A model generated the notes under the pieces. It searched no databases, was not told the DNA's origin, and saw only the letters and a program-made list of their open reading frames with translations. The position numbers and the translations under genes are program-made. A stretch of 64,000 nucleotides of DNA from an uncultured Oscillospiraceae bacterium (GTDB lineage Bacteria > Bacillota > Clostridia > Oscillospirales > Oscillospiraceae), in the NCBI GenBank assembly GCA_934573935.1, contig CAKTMO010000005.1:1-64000 (forward strand), given 5' to 3'. Shown piece after piece: positions 8,267 to 17,726 of the stretch (position 1 is the first letter of the stretch; the number at the start of each line of letters is the position of its first letter).

Positions 8267-9286
8267 TTATTTGCCGAAGGGACAGACGGGATAGTGACAC
8301 TCCTTGCAGCCCAGGCACAGGCCGCCCTCGCCCAGCGCCACCACGTCCGCGCGGGTGACGGGAACGCCTGCGGCGATACGCGGCAGCACCAGATCAAAGA
8401 TCGTCGCACCGGCGTACATCACACAGCCGGGCAGGCCCATCACAGGCATGCCGTCCGCAAAATATCCCAGCAGGAACATAGCGCCGGGCAGCACCGGCGC
8501 ACCGTAGCATACGATGCGCGCGCCGCTGGCGCGGATGCCGCCAGGTGTGTTGTCATCGGGATCCACGCTCATGCCGCCGGTGCACAGGATCATATCCGGC
8601 TGCTTTTCCCGCATGGCCAGCACCGCGTCCCGCACATTTTCCACGCCGTCTCCGGACTGCACGGTGGCGATGGTCTCGATGCCGTAGGCCTTCAGCTTGT
8701 CGATGACCACCGGAGTGAACGTGTCCTGTATGACGCCCTTTTTCACCTCGTTGCCGGTAGTCACGATGCAGGCGGTCTTTTTCGTATAGGGCAGCAGCTC
8801 CAGCAGCGGCTCATCGCCCGCGGCCTGCTCCGCCTTCTGCAGCTTCTCCTCCTCAATGATGAGAGGAATCACGCGCATGCCCGCCAGCTTATCGCCTTTT
8901 CGCACAGGGGTATTCCCCTTGCGCGTGGCGATCATGATATCCTCCTGGGAATTGACAGCCAGGAGCCTTTCGCTCTTGACACGGAACAGGCCGTCGCAGG
9001 CGGCTTTCAGCTCGATCTTGCCCTCTTTCACCTCGGTGCGGGTCATGTTGTCATTGGTGCAGAGAGCCAGCAGGCGCTCCGCCGCGTCGTTTTCATGCAT
9101 CATACCCGGGGTCATCTCGTAAATATAGAGATTTTCCTTCCCCATACTCAGCAGCACGGGGATATCCTCCTCCGTCACCACATGGCCCTTGCGGAAGCGC
9201 GCGTCTTTATACTGATCCTTAATGATCTGGGTCAGGTCGTGGCACAGTACATGACCCACCGCGTCCTGCGTTCTGATGAGCTTCAT
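8267..9286 (-). CDS. Molybdopterin-binding (MoeA-like) protein with C-terminal Cys cluster
   Basis: 339 residues from the ATG at 9286, chosen because cgggaggtgctggaATG gives good spacing; the frame stays open upstream without such a signal. The protein has a MoeA-like N-terminal region (VGHVLCHDLTQI) and a molybdopterin-binding domain with TTGNEV, CTGGMSVDPDD and LPGCVMY motifs. The tail CLGCKECHYPVCPFGK has four cysteines (CxxCxxCx5C) that could hold a metal or cluster, a feature of a MoeA-like subgroup in anaerobes. It probably acts in molybdenum cofactor maturation or in loading a molybdo-enzyme that is not in this window. It is divergent from the IclR gene. Confidence 0.82.
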   Translation of the reverse strand: MKLIRTQDAVGHVLCHDLTQIIKDQYKDARFRKGHVVTEEDIPVLLSMGKENLYIYEMTPGMMHENDAAERLLALCTNDNMTRTEVKEGKIELKAACDGLFRVKSERLLAVNSQEDIMIATRKGNTPVRKGDKLAGMRVIPLIIEEEKLQKAEQAAGDEPLLELLPYTKKTACIVTTGNEVKKGVIQDTFTPVVIDKLKAYGIETIATVQSGDGVENVRDAVLAMREKQPDMILCTGGMSVDPDDNTPGGIRASGARIVCYGAPVLPGAMFLLGYFADGMPVMGLPGCVMYAGATIFDLVLPRIAAGVPVTRADVVALGEGGLCLGCKECHYPVCPFGK

Positions 9287-9404
9287 TCCAGCACCTCCCG
9301 CGCCGTCATGCCAAAAATACAGGGATATTGTAGCAAATGTCGCCGTCTCCCGTAAGTCTTTTGTCCGATATTGTCGTATGCAAAACCGATTTTGTCGGAT
9401 TATC

Positions 9405-9433
9405 TTGACAGTCCCACGCGTATCCGCTATGAT
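9405..9433 (+). promoter_or_regulatory. Promoter of the IclR-mogA operon
   Basis: TTGACA (9405-9410), 17-bp spacer, TATGAT (9428-9433). Just upstream are two ttgtc-type repeats (9361-9366 and 9391-9396) that may be operator half-sites in this divergent region. Confidence 0.75.
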
Positions 9434-9458
9434 ACAGACAGAATCGAGGTGAAGCATC

Positions 9459-10235
9459 ATGGACGGAAATACCATCCTGTCCGTCGCCAAGGCCATGGAG
9501 CTGCTGCAGCTGCTGAGTCAGGCAGGCAGCCCGCAATCGCTGACGGAACTATCGCAGCGCAGTGGCTATCCCAAGAGCACCGTGTTCGGTCTTGTGACCA
9601 CCATGCGGGAATACGGCGTTATCATGCAGACGCCGGAGGGCAAGTACACGCTGGGGCTGCGGCTGTTTGAATACGGCCGGCAGGTGGAGCGCTCCTGGGA
9701 TGTTTCACTGGTGGCGCGGCCCTATATGGAGCTGCTCTCCCAGCAGACGGGCGCGTCTGTGATGCTCTCCATCTGCGAGGGGGGCAGCGTGATCACGCTG
9801 GACCAGGTGGAGGCGCGGGACAAGCTGCGCATCGTGTCGGAGGTCGGCGCGCGGCTGCCCATCTACTGCACGTCTCAGGGTAAGGTGTTTCTGGCCCACA
9901 TGTCCCGCGCCGGTGCGGAGGCGCTGCTGTACGCCCAGCCCATGACGCAGTTTACGCCCCACACCATCACCGATCCGCCCGCCTTGATGCAGGAGGTGGA
10001 GGCATGCCGCACCAACGGCTACGCCATCGAAAACGGCGAATATAAGGTCGGATTGCGCTCCATTTCCGCGCCGGTCTATACGGTGGAGGGCAAGGTGCGG
10101 TACGCCGTCGGCGTGATCGGCATGTTCCGCAGCACCCATTCCGATGAATTCTACACCGCCGTGAAGCGGGTCTGCGCCACGGCGTCCATGATCTCAACTT
10201 CACTTGGCTATCAAAAACAGGAGGGCACGTTATGA
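9459..10235 (+). CDS. IclR-family transcriptional regulator
   Basis: 258 residues. N-terminal winged helix-turn-helix (about 1-65: LTELSQRSGYPKSTVFGLV) and an IclR effector domain (about 80-250) with LPIYCTSQGKVFLAHM and a C-terminal IGMFRSTHSDEF. Its stop overlaps the start of the MogA gene (ttATGA), so they are translationally coupled. Divergent from the MoeA-like gene. The obvious targets are the molybdenum cofactor genes on both sides. The ligand is unknown. Confidence 0.9.
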   Translation: MDGNTILSVAKAMELLQLLSQAGSPQSLTELSQRSGYPKSTVFGLVTTMREYGVIMQTPEGKYTLGLRLFEYGRQVERSWDVSLVARPYMELLSQQTGASVMLSICEGGSVITLDQVEARDKLRIVSEVGARLPIYCTSQGKVFLAHMSRAGAEALLYAQPMTQFTPHTITDPPALMQEVEACRTNGYAIENGEYKVGLRSISAPVYTVEGKVRYAVGVIGMFRSTHSDEFYTAVKRVCATASMISTSLGYQKQEGTL

Positions 10236-10714
10236 GCTATACCGCAGCCGTTATCACCGTCAGCGATCTGGGCAGTCAGGGACTCCGGCAGGACACCAGC
10301 GGCCCCACCGTCCGCGGGATGCTGGAGGAGGCGGGGTTTTCCGTCATCCACACCGCCATCGTGCCGGACGAGCAGGCGCAGATCCAGGCGGCGCTTTGCT
10401 CCTGCGCCGATGAGCTGCACATCGACCTGATCGTGACCACCGGCGGCACGGGGCTTTCGCCCCGCGACGTGACGCCGGAGGCTACGCTGGCCGTGCTGGA
10501 GCGGGAGATCCGCGCCATCCCCGTGGCCATGTGGGTGGAGGGGCTGAAGATCACCCCCCGCGCCATGCTGTCCCGCGCCGTAGCGGGCACACGGGGCAGC
10601 AGTCTCATCATCAACCTGCCCGGCTCCGAGAAGGCGGCGCGGGAAAACCTGTCCGCCGTTATCGGCGCACTGGAGCATGCCATGCACATGATCGCCGCCG
10701 AAGGGCACAAATGA
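10232..10714 (+). CDS. MogA/MoaB-family molybdenum cofactor protein
   Basis: 160 residues, a full single-domain MogA/MoaB protein. Visible motifs are AVITVSDLGSQG and the molybdopterin-binding loop VTTGGTGLSPRDVTPEAT, followed by AGTRGSSLIINLPGS. The family adenylates molybdopterin before metal insertion (MogA/Cnx1G role) or binds it. It is coupled to the IclR regulator by a 4-nt overlap. Together with modABC and the MoeA-like protein, it makes a molybdate uptake and insertion block. Confidence 0.9.
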   Translation: MSYTAAVITVSDLGSQGLRQDTSGPTVRGMLEEAGFSVIHTAIVPDEQAQIQAALCSCADELHIDLIVTTGGTGLSPRDVTPEATLAVLEREIRAIPVAMWVEGLKITPRAMLSRAVAGTRGSSLIINLPGSEKAARENLSAVIGALEHAMHMIAAEGHK

Positions 10715-10814
10715 TCCCGCTTACGATAGGGAACGCGCCGGTATTCTGAGGATGCCGGTGCTTTTTTCGCTCTTTTGTCACTGCTGCGGTACTTTTTCTG
10801 CCTGTTTTCTGCAC

Positions 10815-10852
10815 AAAAAGTCGGCTGTTTTCCTGGAAAACAGCCGACTTTT
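10815..10852. terminator. Bidirectional terminator between mogA and lysR
   Basis: Nearly perfect hairpin with arms aaaagtcggctgttttcc/ggaaaacagccgactttt, T-rich on both strands, between two convergent genes. Confidence 0.9.
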
Positions 10853-10895
10853 CTATGCATTTTTCCAATGATATCCATAGAGCACATCTATGTGT

Positions 10896-11807
10896 TCAAA
10901 TATCGCGCCGTGCATTTGGGCAGGTCTCCAGTGACGTTCCGTCCAGAATAAACTGCCGGAACTGGCGCACGGCAGGGGATTGGAAGGAACGGTCGTCACT
11001 GACCATGTAGAAATTCCGCTCCCACACCGGATGGACGATCTGAAGGATCTTCACCTCCAGCCGCAGCAGCATCTCCATATACGGCACCACGGCGATGCCG
11101 AAGCCGTGGGCCACCAGTCCGGCGATGACCTGATCCTCCTCGGTCTCATAGGCGATGTGGGGGCTTTCGCCGATCTGGTCGAAAAGCCCGTCGATCACAT
11201 CCCGCAGGCCGCTGCCCTTGCTGAAATAGACCTGGGGATAGGGCAGCGTGTCCGCCAGATCCACGGTGTGCAGCCGCGCCAGCGGGTGATTGCGGGGCAC
11301 GGTCAGCACCAGGTCCTGCTGCTCCACGGGGATGGAGGTCAGGCCCATCTCCGGCGCGGGGCGGGAGGAGAACACCAGATCATACCGGTGGGCCAGCAGG
11401 CCCTCTAACAGCTGGCTGGTGACGCCGGTGTGGAAGGTGAAGCGGATATTCTTCTCCGGATTAGCCGCCAGGAAACGGGAGGCCAGATCCGGCACGAAAT
11501 CCACCCCCAGCTTCCGCAGCAGGCCCAGGCGGATCACACCCTCTCCCCTGCCCACACGGCGCAGGGCATCCACCCCGTCGTCCAGCGTGGCCAGCGTCTG
11601 CTGGGCGCAGGTCAGGAACTGCTGGCCGAAGTGGGTCAGCGCCACGTTGCGGCCCCGTTTTTCAAACAGAGGCACCTCCAGTTCCCCCTCCATCTGGGCG
11701 ATGGCGTGACTGAGGCTGGGCTGGGTGATGCACATCTGCTCCGCCGCGCGGGTGTAGTGCTGGGTATGGGCCAACTCCACAAAGTAGCGCAAATGTAACA
11801 AATTCAT
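10896..11807 (-). CDS. LysR-family transcriptional regulator
   Basis: 303 residues from the ATG at 11807 (MNLLHLRYFVELAHTQHYTR), the classical LysR N-terminus; the frame runs open further upstream but that part is out of family. The helix-turn-helix covers about 1-60 (TRAAEQMCITQPSLSHAIAQ) and the substrate-binding domain the rest. It is divergent from the shikimate-type cluster, with 157 bp between, so it very likely controls that cluster in response to one of its substrates. Confidence 0.9.
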   Translation of the reverse strand: MNLLHLRYFVELAHTQHYTRAAEQMCITQPSLSHAIAQMEGELEVPLFEKRGRNVALTHFGQQFLTCAQQTLATLDDGVDALRRVGRGEGVIRLGLLRKLGVDFVPDLASRFLAANPEKNIRFTFHTGVTSQLLEGLLAHRYDLVFSSRPAPEMGLTSIPVEQQDLVLTVPRNHPLARLHTVDLADTLPYPQVYFSKGSGLRDVIDGLFDQIGESPHIAYETEEDQVIAGLVAHGFGIAVVPYMEMLLRLEVKILQIVHPVWERNFYMVSDDRSFQSPAVRQFRQFILDGTSLETCPNARRDI

Positions 11808-11964
11808 ACCGGTATTCCTCCCTTTCCTGCACCAAGTACACAACAAACCATAAAGGAAATCTATGGGTTTTGTGAAAAAATTTGATTTGTTAATTCTTTG
11901 GCATTGCGGTACAGTGGAGCCAGACAACACGAGCCGCCCCACAGACGGCGGCGAAGAGGAGGCG

Positions 11965-12498
11965 ATGAGCGTGCAGCTCTCAGGAACCACCACCATGCTG
12001 GGGTTGATTGGAACGCCGGTGGCACATTCCAAATCCCCCGCCATGTACAACCACTGCTTCGCCAGGTATGGACTTGACTGGGCGTATCTGGCCTTTGACG
12101 TGACGCAGGAGAAGGCGGGCGCGGCGGTGCAGACGCTGCAGACCATCACCCAGGCCGCGCCGGAATGCACGCTGTCTCTGCATGATCTGGACGACGGAGA
12201 TGATCTGCGCAGGGCCGTCAGCCGCTGCGACATTCTCTCCAACGCCACGCGGGTAGGCATGGCGCCGGAGGTGGAGCACAGCATCATCACCGACCGGAGC
12301 TGGTTCCAGCCGGAGCTGGTGGTGACCGATGTGGTCTATGCCCCGCCGGAGACGAAGCTGCTGCGGGACGCCAGATCGGCCGGATGCCGCACCTGTGACG
12401 GACTGGGCATGCTGCTGTGCCAGGGGGCGGAGGCCTTCCGGCTGTACAGCGGCCTGGAGATGCCCATCGAGGAGATATGGACGCTTCTGTACACCTGA
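11965..12498 (+). CDS. Shikimate dehydrogenase-like protein with internal deletion
   Basis: 177 residues against about 280 for the family. The N-terminal substrate-binding strand is present (LGLIGTPVAHSKSPAMYN) and so is the C-terminal part (CDILSNATRVGM, VVTDVVYAPPETKLL, GLGMLLCQGAEAF), but the centre is missing: no catalytic Lys motif, no NTDG motif with the catalytic Asp, and no GAGGA nucleotide-binding loop. The join falls after about residue 50 (AVQTLQTITQAAPEC) and stays in frame. It therefore cannot be a normal NADP-dependent dehydrogenase. The start is uncertain: ATG 11965 is only 2 nt from gaggagg, so GTG 11971 or ATG 11995 are alternatives. Confidence 0.8.
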   Translation: MSVQLSGTTTMLGLIGTPVAHSKSPAMYNHCFARYGLDWAYLAFDVTQEKAGAAVQTLQTITQAAPECTLSLHDLDDGDDLRRAVSRCDILSNATRVGMAPEVEHSIITDRSWFQPELVVTDVVYAPPETKLLRDARSAGCRTCDGLGMLLCQGAEAFRLYSGLEMPIEEIWTLLYT

Positions 12499-12530
12499 CA
12501 ACAATCAAGAGAAGAGAAAGGAACATCACC

Positions 12531-13750
12531 ATGAACCAGACTGTGGACTCCCGCAAGTATTACCCCACGGCGCCGGCCCTGTACATCACCTATTTCGTTC
12601 TGGGCGTGTCCGCCACTATTATGGGACAGTACAAGCAGAACTTTGCCGCCCTGTGGGGGGCATCGACGCTGACCGACGGCAGCTATGACGTTTCCGGCGT
12701 GGTGGCGGTCATCGCCGCCATCGGGCTGGGCCGCCTGATCGCCTTTCCGGTGGTCGGTCCTCTCAGCGACCGGCTGGGCCGGCGGCTCTCCGCCCTGATC
12801 GGCTGCGGACTGTACGCCATCTTCCTGCTGGGCATCACCTTTGCCCCAATCTGTATGTGGGCTACGCCCTGGCGGTGGTCAGTGGCATGGTCAACTCCTT
12901 CCTGGACACCAGCATCACCCCCTCCTGCATGGAGATCTTCAAGGAAAAGGGCACCATCACCAACATCTTCACCAAGCTGGCCATCTCTATCGCCCAGTTT
13001 CTGCTGCCCTTCGCCATCGGCTTTGTGGCGGCCCATGAATTGCCCTTCCGCACCATCTTCATCGCAACTGCGGTGATCATCATCGCCGACGGCGTGCTGC
13101 TGGCTTTCCTGCCTTTCCCGCCCTTTGAAAAGGTGGTAAAGGTCAAGGGACAGAAGGGCGAGAAGATGCATTTCACCCCCGCGGCCATCGTGCTGGTGTG
13201 TCTGGGCTTCACCACCTCCACCACGTTCATGCTGTGGATGAACTGCAATCAGGAGCTGGGCGCCCTGTACGGTCTGGCGGATCCCAGCAAGATCCAGTCC
13301 TTCTATTCCGTGGGCATCGTAGTGGCGCTGTTTGTCAGCGCGGCGCTGCTGAAGCGGAATGTGGAGCCCGCCAAAATTCTGGTGATCTATCCCTGCGTGG
13401 CGCTGGCGACACTGGCGGCCATCTACTTCATCCAGAAGCCGGTCATCTGTCTGGCGGGCGGCTTCCTGCTGGGCTTCTTCGCAGCGGGCGGCGTGCTGCA
13501 GCTGGTGACGGCGGTGGCCAATGAGATGTTCCCCAGGAACCGCGGCGTCATCACCTCCATTGTGATGATCTCCTCCAGCGTGGCCAACTATATCGTCATC
13601 AGCGTGGCCGGTGTGCTGACCCGCGTGGGCGGCGTCAACGGTCCCCGACTGGTGGTGCTGTTCAACATGGCGGTGACGCTGGTGGGCATCCTGCTGGCGG
13701 TATACCTGAACATCTGCCAGAAGCGGGAACGGGCCGCGCAGGTGAAATAA
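12531..13750 (+). pseudogene. MFS transporter, frameshifted
   Basis: Reconstructed length is about 406 residues with twelve membrane segments, a major facilitator. The first frame covers ATG 12531 to about 12845 and includes the loop motif GPLSDRLGRR; the second covers about 12847 to 13750. The join needs one extra C in the run at 12844-12847, restoring APNLYVGYALAVVSG. The start has a good ribosome binding site (gagaaaggaac). Its position between shikimate-dehydrogenase-like and shikimate kinase genes suggests it carried shikimate, quinate or a related cyclohexane carboxylate. One missing base in a C-run may also be a read error. Confidence 0.85.
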
Positions 13751-13751
13751 G

Positions 13752-14261
13752 ATGAGGACGCTATTCTTTATCGGCTTCATGGGCGTGGGAAAAACCTCCG
13801 TCTCCGCCGCGCTGGGGCGGATGCTGGGGCTGCCGGTCATGGAGATGGACGAGGAGATCGCCCGACAGGAGGGCATGCGTATTCCGGAGATCTTTGTCCA
13901 AAAAGGCGAAGCGTACTTTCGCCAGTGTGAAACGGCGCTGCTGACGGGGCTGGCCGCGGAGCGCGCCTGTCTGGTCTCCTGCGGCGGCGGGGTGGCTATG
14001 CGGCCGGAAAACGTGGATGCCATGCGCCGCTGTGGCACGGTGGTGCTGCTGACCGCTCGTCCGGAGGTGATCCTGGCGCGGGTCAAAGACAGCGGTGAAC
14101 GGCCCCTGCTGCAAGGCAAAAAGAACGTGGCGGACATCGCCGCATTGATGGCCCAGCGCCGCGCCGCTTACGAAGCCGCCGCGGATATCACCGTGGATAC
14201 CTCGGATCTGGCCATTGAAGAGGTCTGCCGTGCCGTGCTGCGGCAGATCAATACGAAATAA
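13752..14261 (+). CDS. aroK: Shikimate kinase
   Basis: 169 residues, full length. Walker A GFMGVGKTSVS at residues 8-18, substrate-binding D-E pair (MEMDEEIARQEG), FR..E in YFRQCETALL, SCGGGVAMRP and the lid RPLLQGK. Phosphorylates shikimate at O3 with ATP. It starts 1 nt after the MFS stop, so they form one transcript. It is the only undamaged enzyme gene in the cluster and may serve the core aromatic pathway. Confidence 0.92.
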   Translation: MRTLFFIGFMGVGKTSVSAALGRMLGLPVMEMDEEIARQEGMRIPEIFVQKGEAYFRQCETALLTGLAAERACLVSCGGGVAMRPENVDAMRRCGTVVLLTARPEVILARVKDSGERPLLQGKKNVADIAALMAQRRAAYEAAADITVDTSDLAIEEVCRAVLRQINTK

Positions 14262-14299
14262 CACACAAATAGAAAACGTATTTTGAGGAGGAAGCTACC

Positions 14300-14815
14300 A
14301 TGTCTCACAAGTATCCCATCACCATCAGTTCCTGGACCCTGGGCGATCAGTGCACCTTTGAGGAGCGGGTCGCCGCCGCCAAGGCGGCGGGCTTTGAGGG
14401 CATCGGCCTGCGGGCGGAGACCTATGTGGACGCCTTGAACGAGGGTCTGTTTGACGCCGACATTCTGGCGATCCTGGACAAGTACGGCATGAAGGTCACC
14501 GAGGTGGAGTACATCGTCCAGTGGGCGGAGGACCACCGCTCCCATGAGCAGAAGTACAAGGAGCAGATGTGCTTTCATATGTGCCAGCTGTTCGGCGTGA
14601 ACCACATCAACTGCGGGCTGATGGAGAACTACTCCGTGGAGCACACGGCCCAGAAGTTGCGGGAGCTGTGCCACCGCGCCGGAAAGTATACCATCGGCGT
14701 GGAGGTCATCAGCGATGAAATTCTCGCCACCGGCGTGGCCGCAGCGGCCAAGGCCAACTTTGACGCCACCCGCGCCGTGCTGGCCCAGGCATGGCCTGAG
14801 GTTCTGGAAAAGTAA
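14300..14815 (+). CDS. Sugar-phosphate isomerase/epimerase-type TIM barrel, internally deleted
   Basis: 171 residues against about 260-280 for this TIM-barrel family. The N-terminal half is normal ([38 protein letters not shown]) up to GKYTIGVE. The sequence then jumps to a typical C-terminal stretch ([16 protein letters not shown]), leaving out the middle strands that carry the metal ligands. An IGVE segment would be expected on both sides of the missing part, so recombination between short repeats (near 14691-14706) is a likely cause. The frame is kept. Homologues include 3-dehydroshikimate dehydratase-like enzymes, which fits the neighbours. Start supported by gaggaggaagctaccATG. Confidence 0.7.
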   Translation: MSHKYPITISSWTLGDQCTFEERVAAAKAAGFEGIGLRAETYVDALNEGLFDADILAILDKYGMKVTEVEYIVQWAEDHRSHEQKYKEQMCFHMCQLFGVNHINCGLMENYSVEHTAQKLRELCHRAGKYTIGVEVISDEILATGVAAAAKANFDATRAVLAQAWPEVLEK

Positions 14816-14850
14816 CACAACATTGACAATAGAGATAGGAGGATCACAGT

Positions 14851-15303
14851 ATGGAAAGCAGAATTTCCGGGCATACCAAGCTCTTTTGCCTGATCGGTTC
14901 CCCCGTGGGACATTCCGGCTCCCCCGCCATGTATAACTACAGCTTCCAGCGCACCGGCATCGACGCGGCCTATCTGGCCTTCAACATTCCGCTGGAGGAC
15001 AGCGATGCGCTGGCCCAGGCGGTGAAGCGCTGCGACATTCTGGTGAACGCCACTCGTGTGGGCATGAAGCCCCTGGACGGCGAGACCCTGATCGACCCCG
15101 CCCTGTTCCGCGCCGATCTGTTGGTGGCGGACACAGTGTACAACCCCCGCGAGACCCGCATGATCCAGGAGGCCAAGGCGGCGGGCTGCAAGGCCGCCGT
15201 GGGCGGCATCGGCATGCTGCTGTGGCAGGGCGTGGCGGCCTTCAAGCTGTTCACCGGCAAGGATATGCCCGCCCAGGAAGTGCTGGAGAAGTTTTTCTCC
15301 TGA
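14851..15303 (+). CDS. Second shikimate dehydrogenase-like protein with internal deletion
   Basis: 150 residues. It keeps the substrate-binding N-terminus (LIGSPVGHSGSPAMYN) and the C-terminal region (CDILVNATRVGM, DTVYNPRETRM, GIGMLLWQGVAAF), but about 130 central residues are absent, including catalytic Lys, Asp and the nucleotide-binding loop. The join lies at NIPLEDSDALAQAV, where the family has an LED-like motif at both ends. The join differs from that of the paralogue at 11965, so the two deletions are separate events. A good ribosome binding site (ataggaggatcacagtATG) and intact frame suggest it is still translated. Confidence 0.8.
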   Translation: MESRISGHTKLFCLIGSPVGHSGSPAMYNYSFQRTGIDAAYLAFNIPLEDSDALAQAVKRCDILVNATRVGMKPLDGETLIDPALFRADLLVADTVYNPRETRMIQEAKAAGCKAAVGGIGMLLWQGVAAFKLFTGKDMPAQEVLEKFFS

Positions 15304-15331
15304 CGCGATTTTGAGGAAGTGAGGTGCGACG

Positions 15332-17263
15332 ATGAAATTCCCGACCATGTTTTCTCCCGTGCAGATCGGCACGGTGACCGTTCCCAACCGCTTTGTGGTG
15401 CCCCCTATGGGCAACAATCTGGCCAACACCGACGGCACTCTCAGCGACCGGTCCCTGTCCTACTATCAGGCCCGGGCCAAGGGCGGTTTCGGATTGATCA
15501 CCATCGAGTCCACGGTGGTGTATCAGGAGGCCAAGGGCGGCCCCCGAAAGCCCTGCCTGTTCTCCGACGACACGGTGGAGAGCTTCCGCCGTGTGGCGGA
15601 CGCCTGCCACGCCTATGGCGCCAAGGTGTCCATCCAGCTGCAGCACGCAGGGCCCGAGGGCAACTCCGCCCTGACGGGCTATCCCCTGAAGGCCGCCAGC
15701 GCCATGCCCGCCTCGGCGGGGCGGGAGATCCCCCAGGCGGTGTCCAACGAGGAGGTCTATCGCATCATCGAGTGCTACGGCGACGCGGCGCGGCGCGCCC
15801 AGCTGGCGGGTATCGACATGGTGGAGGTGCACTGTGCCCACGGGTATCTGGTCAGCACCTTCATCTCCCAGCGCACCAACAACCGCACCGACGAGTTCGG
15901 CGGCTGCTTTGAAAACCGGATGCGCCTGCCCCGACTCATTATTGAGAATATCCGCCGCAAGACCGGCGGCAACCTGCCCATCCTGTGCCGCATCAACGCC
16001 TGCGACGAGGTGGAGGGCGGCCAGAGCGTGCAGGACGCGGCGGCGGTGGCGGCCTATCTGGAGGAGGAGGAGTGCGGCGTGGACGCCCTGCATGTGACCC
16101 GTGCCGTTCACCTGTATGACGAGTTCATGTGGGCCCCGGGCGTCACCCACGGTGGCTTTAACGCCGATCTGGTGACGGAGATCAAGCGGGCGGTGTCCGT
16201 GCCCGTCATCGCCGTGGGACGGTTCACCGAGCCCCAGTACGCTGAGCTGCTGGTAAAGCAGGGCCGCGCCGATCTGATCGCCTTCGGCCGACAGAGCATT
16301 GCCGATCCTGAGCTGCCCGCCAAGGCGCGGAACGGCCAGCTGGAGACGCTCTCGCCCTGCATCGGCTGTCTGCTGGGCTGCGTGCCCAACATGTTCGCCG
16401 GAAAGGCCATCACCTGTGCGGTGAATCCCTGCGTGGGCCGCGAAAGCGAGCTGGCTCCCGCTGCGTAGAAGAAGCGCGTCACCGTAGTGGGCGGCGGCCC
16501 CGGCGGACTGTACGCCGCATGGGCCTGTGCCGTCCGCGGCCATCAGGTGACGCTGATAGAGAAAGCCGACGAGCTGGGCGGCAACTTCCGCATCGCCGCC
16601 TATCCCACCGGCAAGGGGCAACTGACGGAGGCCATCCGCTCCATGATTGTCAAGTGCCAGCTGGCAGGCGTGGATCTGCGCTGCGGCGTGGAGGCCGACG
16701 AGATGCTGCTGCGGTCTCTTGCCCCCGACGCCATCATTCTGGCCACCGGCTCCACGCCGTTGATCCTGCCTATCCCCGGCCTTTCCGACTGCGGCTATGT
16801 GACCGCTCAGGATATGCTGGACGGCAAGGCGCCCATGGGGCAGAAGGTACTGGTGGTTGGCGGCGGCATGGTAGGCTGCGAGGCCGCCGAGTATCTGGTG
16901 GAGCGCGGCCATCAGGTGGCGGTCATTGAGATGAAGGACGTGATCGCCGCCGATGTGACGCCGGAAAACCGCCGCTACATGTTCGAGAATTTCGAGGAAA
17001 ACCACGTGCTGCTGCGCCCCGGCGCCAAGGTGACCCAGTTCTATGCCGACGGCGTGGACTATGCGCTGGCGGACGGCACGGCCGGTTCCCTGCGGGGCTA
17101 TGACAACATCGTGCTGGCTACGGGCTCCCGCTCCAACACCGCCCTGAAGGAGACTGCCGAGAAGGTGGCCGGTCAGGTACTGGTGATCGGCGAGGCCGCC
17201 AAGGCCCCGGGCAACGCCGTGCTGGCCACCGGCGACGCGCTGGAGGCTGCGCTGCAGATCTGA
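15332..17263 (+). pseudogene. Old-Yellow-Enzyme/enoate reductase family, split by an amber codon
   Basis: Reconstructed length is 643 residues, the size of 2,4-dienoyl-CoA reductase/enoate reductase-type proteins: FMN TIM barrel (about 1-330), a four-Cys cluster motif (CIGCLLGC then CAVNPC, about 345-372) for [4Fe-4S], then FAD and NADH Rossmann domains (VVGGGPGGLYAAW; VLVVGGGMVGCEAAEYL). An in-frame TAG at 16466-16468 interrupts SELAPAA/KKRVTVVGG between the cluster and FAD domains, where Lys (AAG) is expected. Such enzymes reduce activated C=C bonds. In this cluster an unsaturated ring acid such as shikimate derivatives is a plausible substrate. As read, only the flavin barrel would be made. 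Confidence 0.85.
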
Positions 17264-17311
17264 TCTCCGGCGACATTCTTTTCCTTTTGTGCTGTATACT
17301 CTTTTCCGGAC

Positions 17312-17347
17312 CGCGCCCGACCGCCTCTCTGGTCGGGCGCGATTTTT
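17312..17347 (+). terminator. Terminator of the shikimate-type cluster
   Basis: Hairpin cgcgcccgacc/ggtcgggcgcg with T5 on plus, 49 nt after the oxidoreductase stop. Confidence 0.85.
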
Positions 17348-17357
17348 CCGCGCACAG

Positions 17358-17386
17358 GTGACAAAACAGAAAAAGCATGGTATACT
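17358..17386 (+). promoter_or_regulatory. Promoter of the small-protein operon
   Basis: GTGACA (17358-17363), 17-bp spacer, TATACT (17381-17386), followed by a ribosome binding site (caaggag) before ATG 17411. Confidence 0.75.
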
Positions 17387-17410
17387 CTAAGCAGCAAGGA
17401 GGGCTATGCC

Positions 17411-17713
17411 ATGCGTATCAACTGGTTCAAGGACGAAAACAATCTGATTTACATCAACGGCGAAACACAGCTTGCGGAGCTGGAGCGGACGCTGCACTTT
17501 CCAGGCTTGGAGGAGGCCGCCAACGAGCTGCGGCAGCATCCCACGGCGGAGGGCTTTACCATCAAGGGCCCCAAGCGCACCAGCGGGCGGCTGTTCGTGC
17601 CGGATCTGGCCTTTGGCGAGCATATCGAGATGGGGGAGAATATTTTCTTCTTCATGGGTGAAATGCAGGAGTGCTATGTCATCTACTGGCCCGACGCGCC
17701 GGTCGTGGGATAA
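17411..17713 (+). CDS. Hypothetical protein, 100 residues
   Basis: Not recognised. Soluble, no signal peptide, no cysteines apart from one near the C-terminus, mixed alpha/beta pattern. It has its own promoter and a ribosome binding site (aaggagggctatgccATG). The next small gene follows 13 nt after the stop, so they form one operon. Codon use resembles the neighbours, supporting that it is a real gene. Confidence 0.65.
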   Translation: MRINWFKDENNLIYINGETQLAELERTLHFPGLEEAANELRQHPTAEGFTIKGPKRTSGRLFVPDLAFGEHIEMGENIFFFMGEMQECYVIYWPDAPVVG

Positions 17714-17726
17714 GGGGGCGCGCAGA

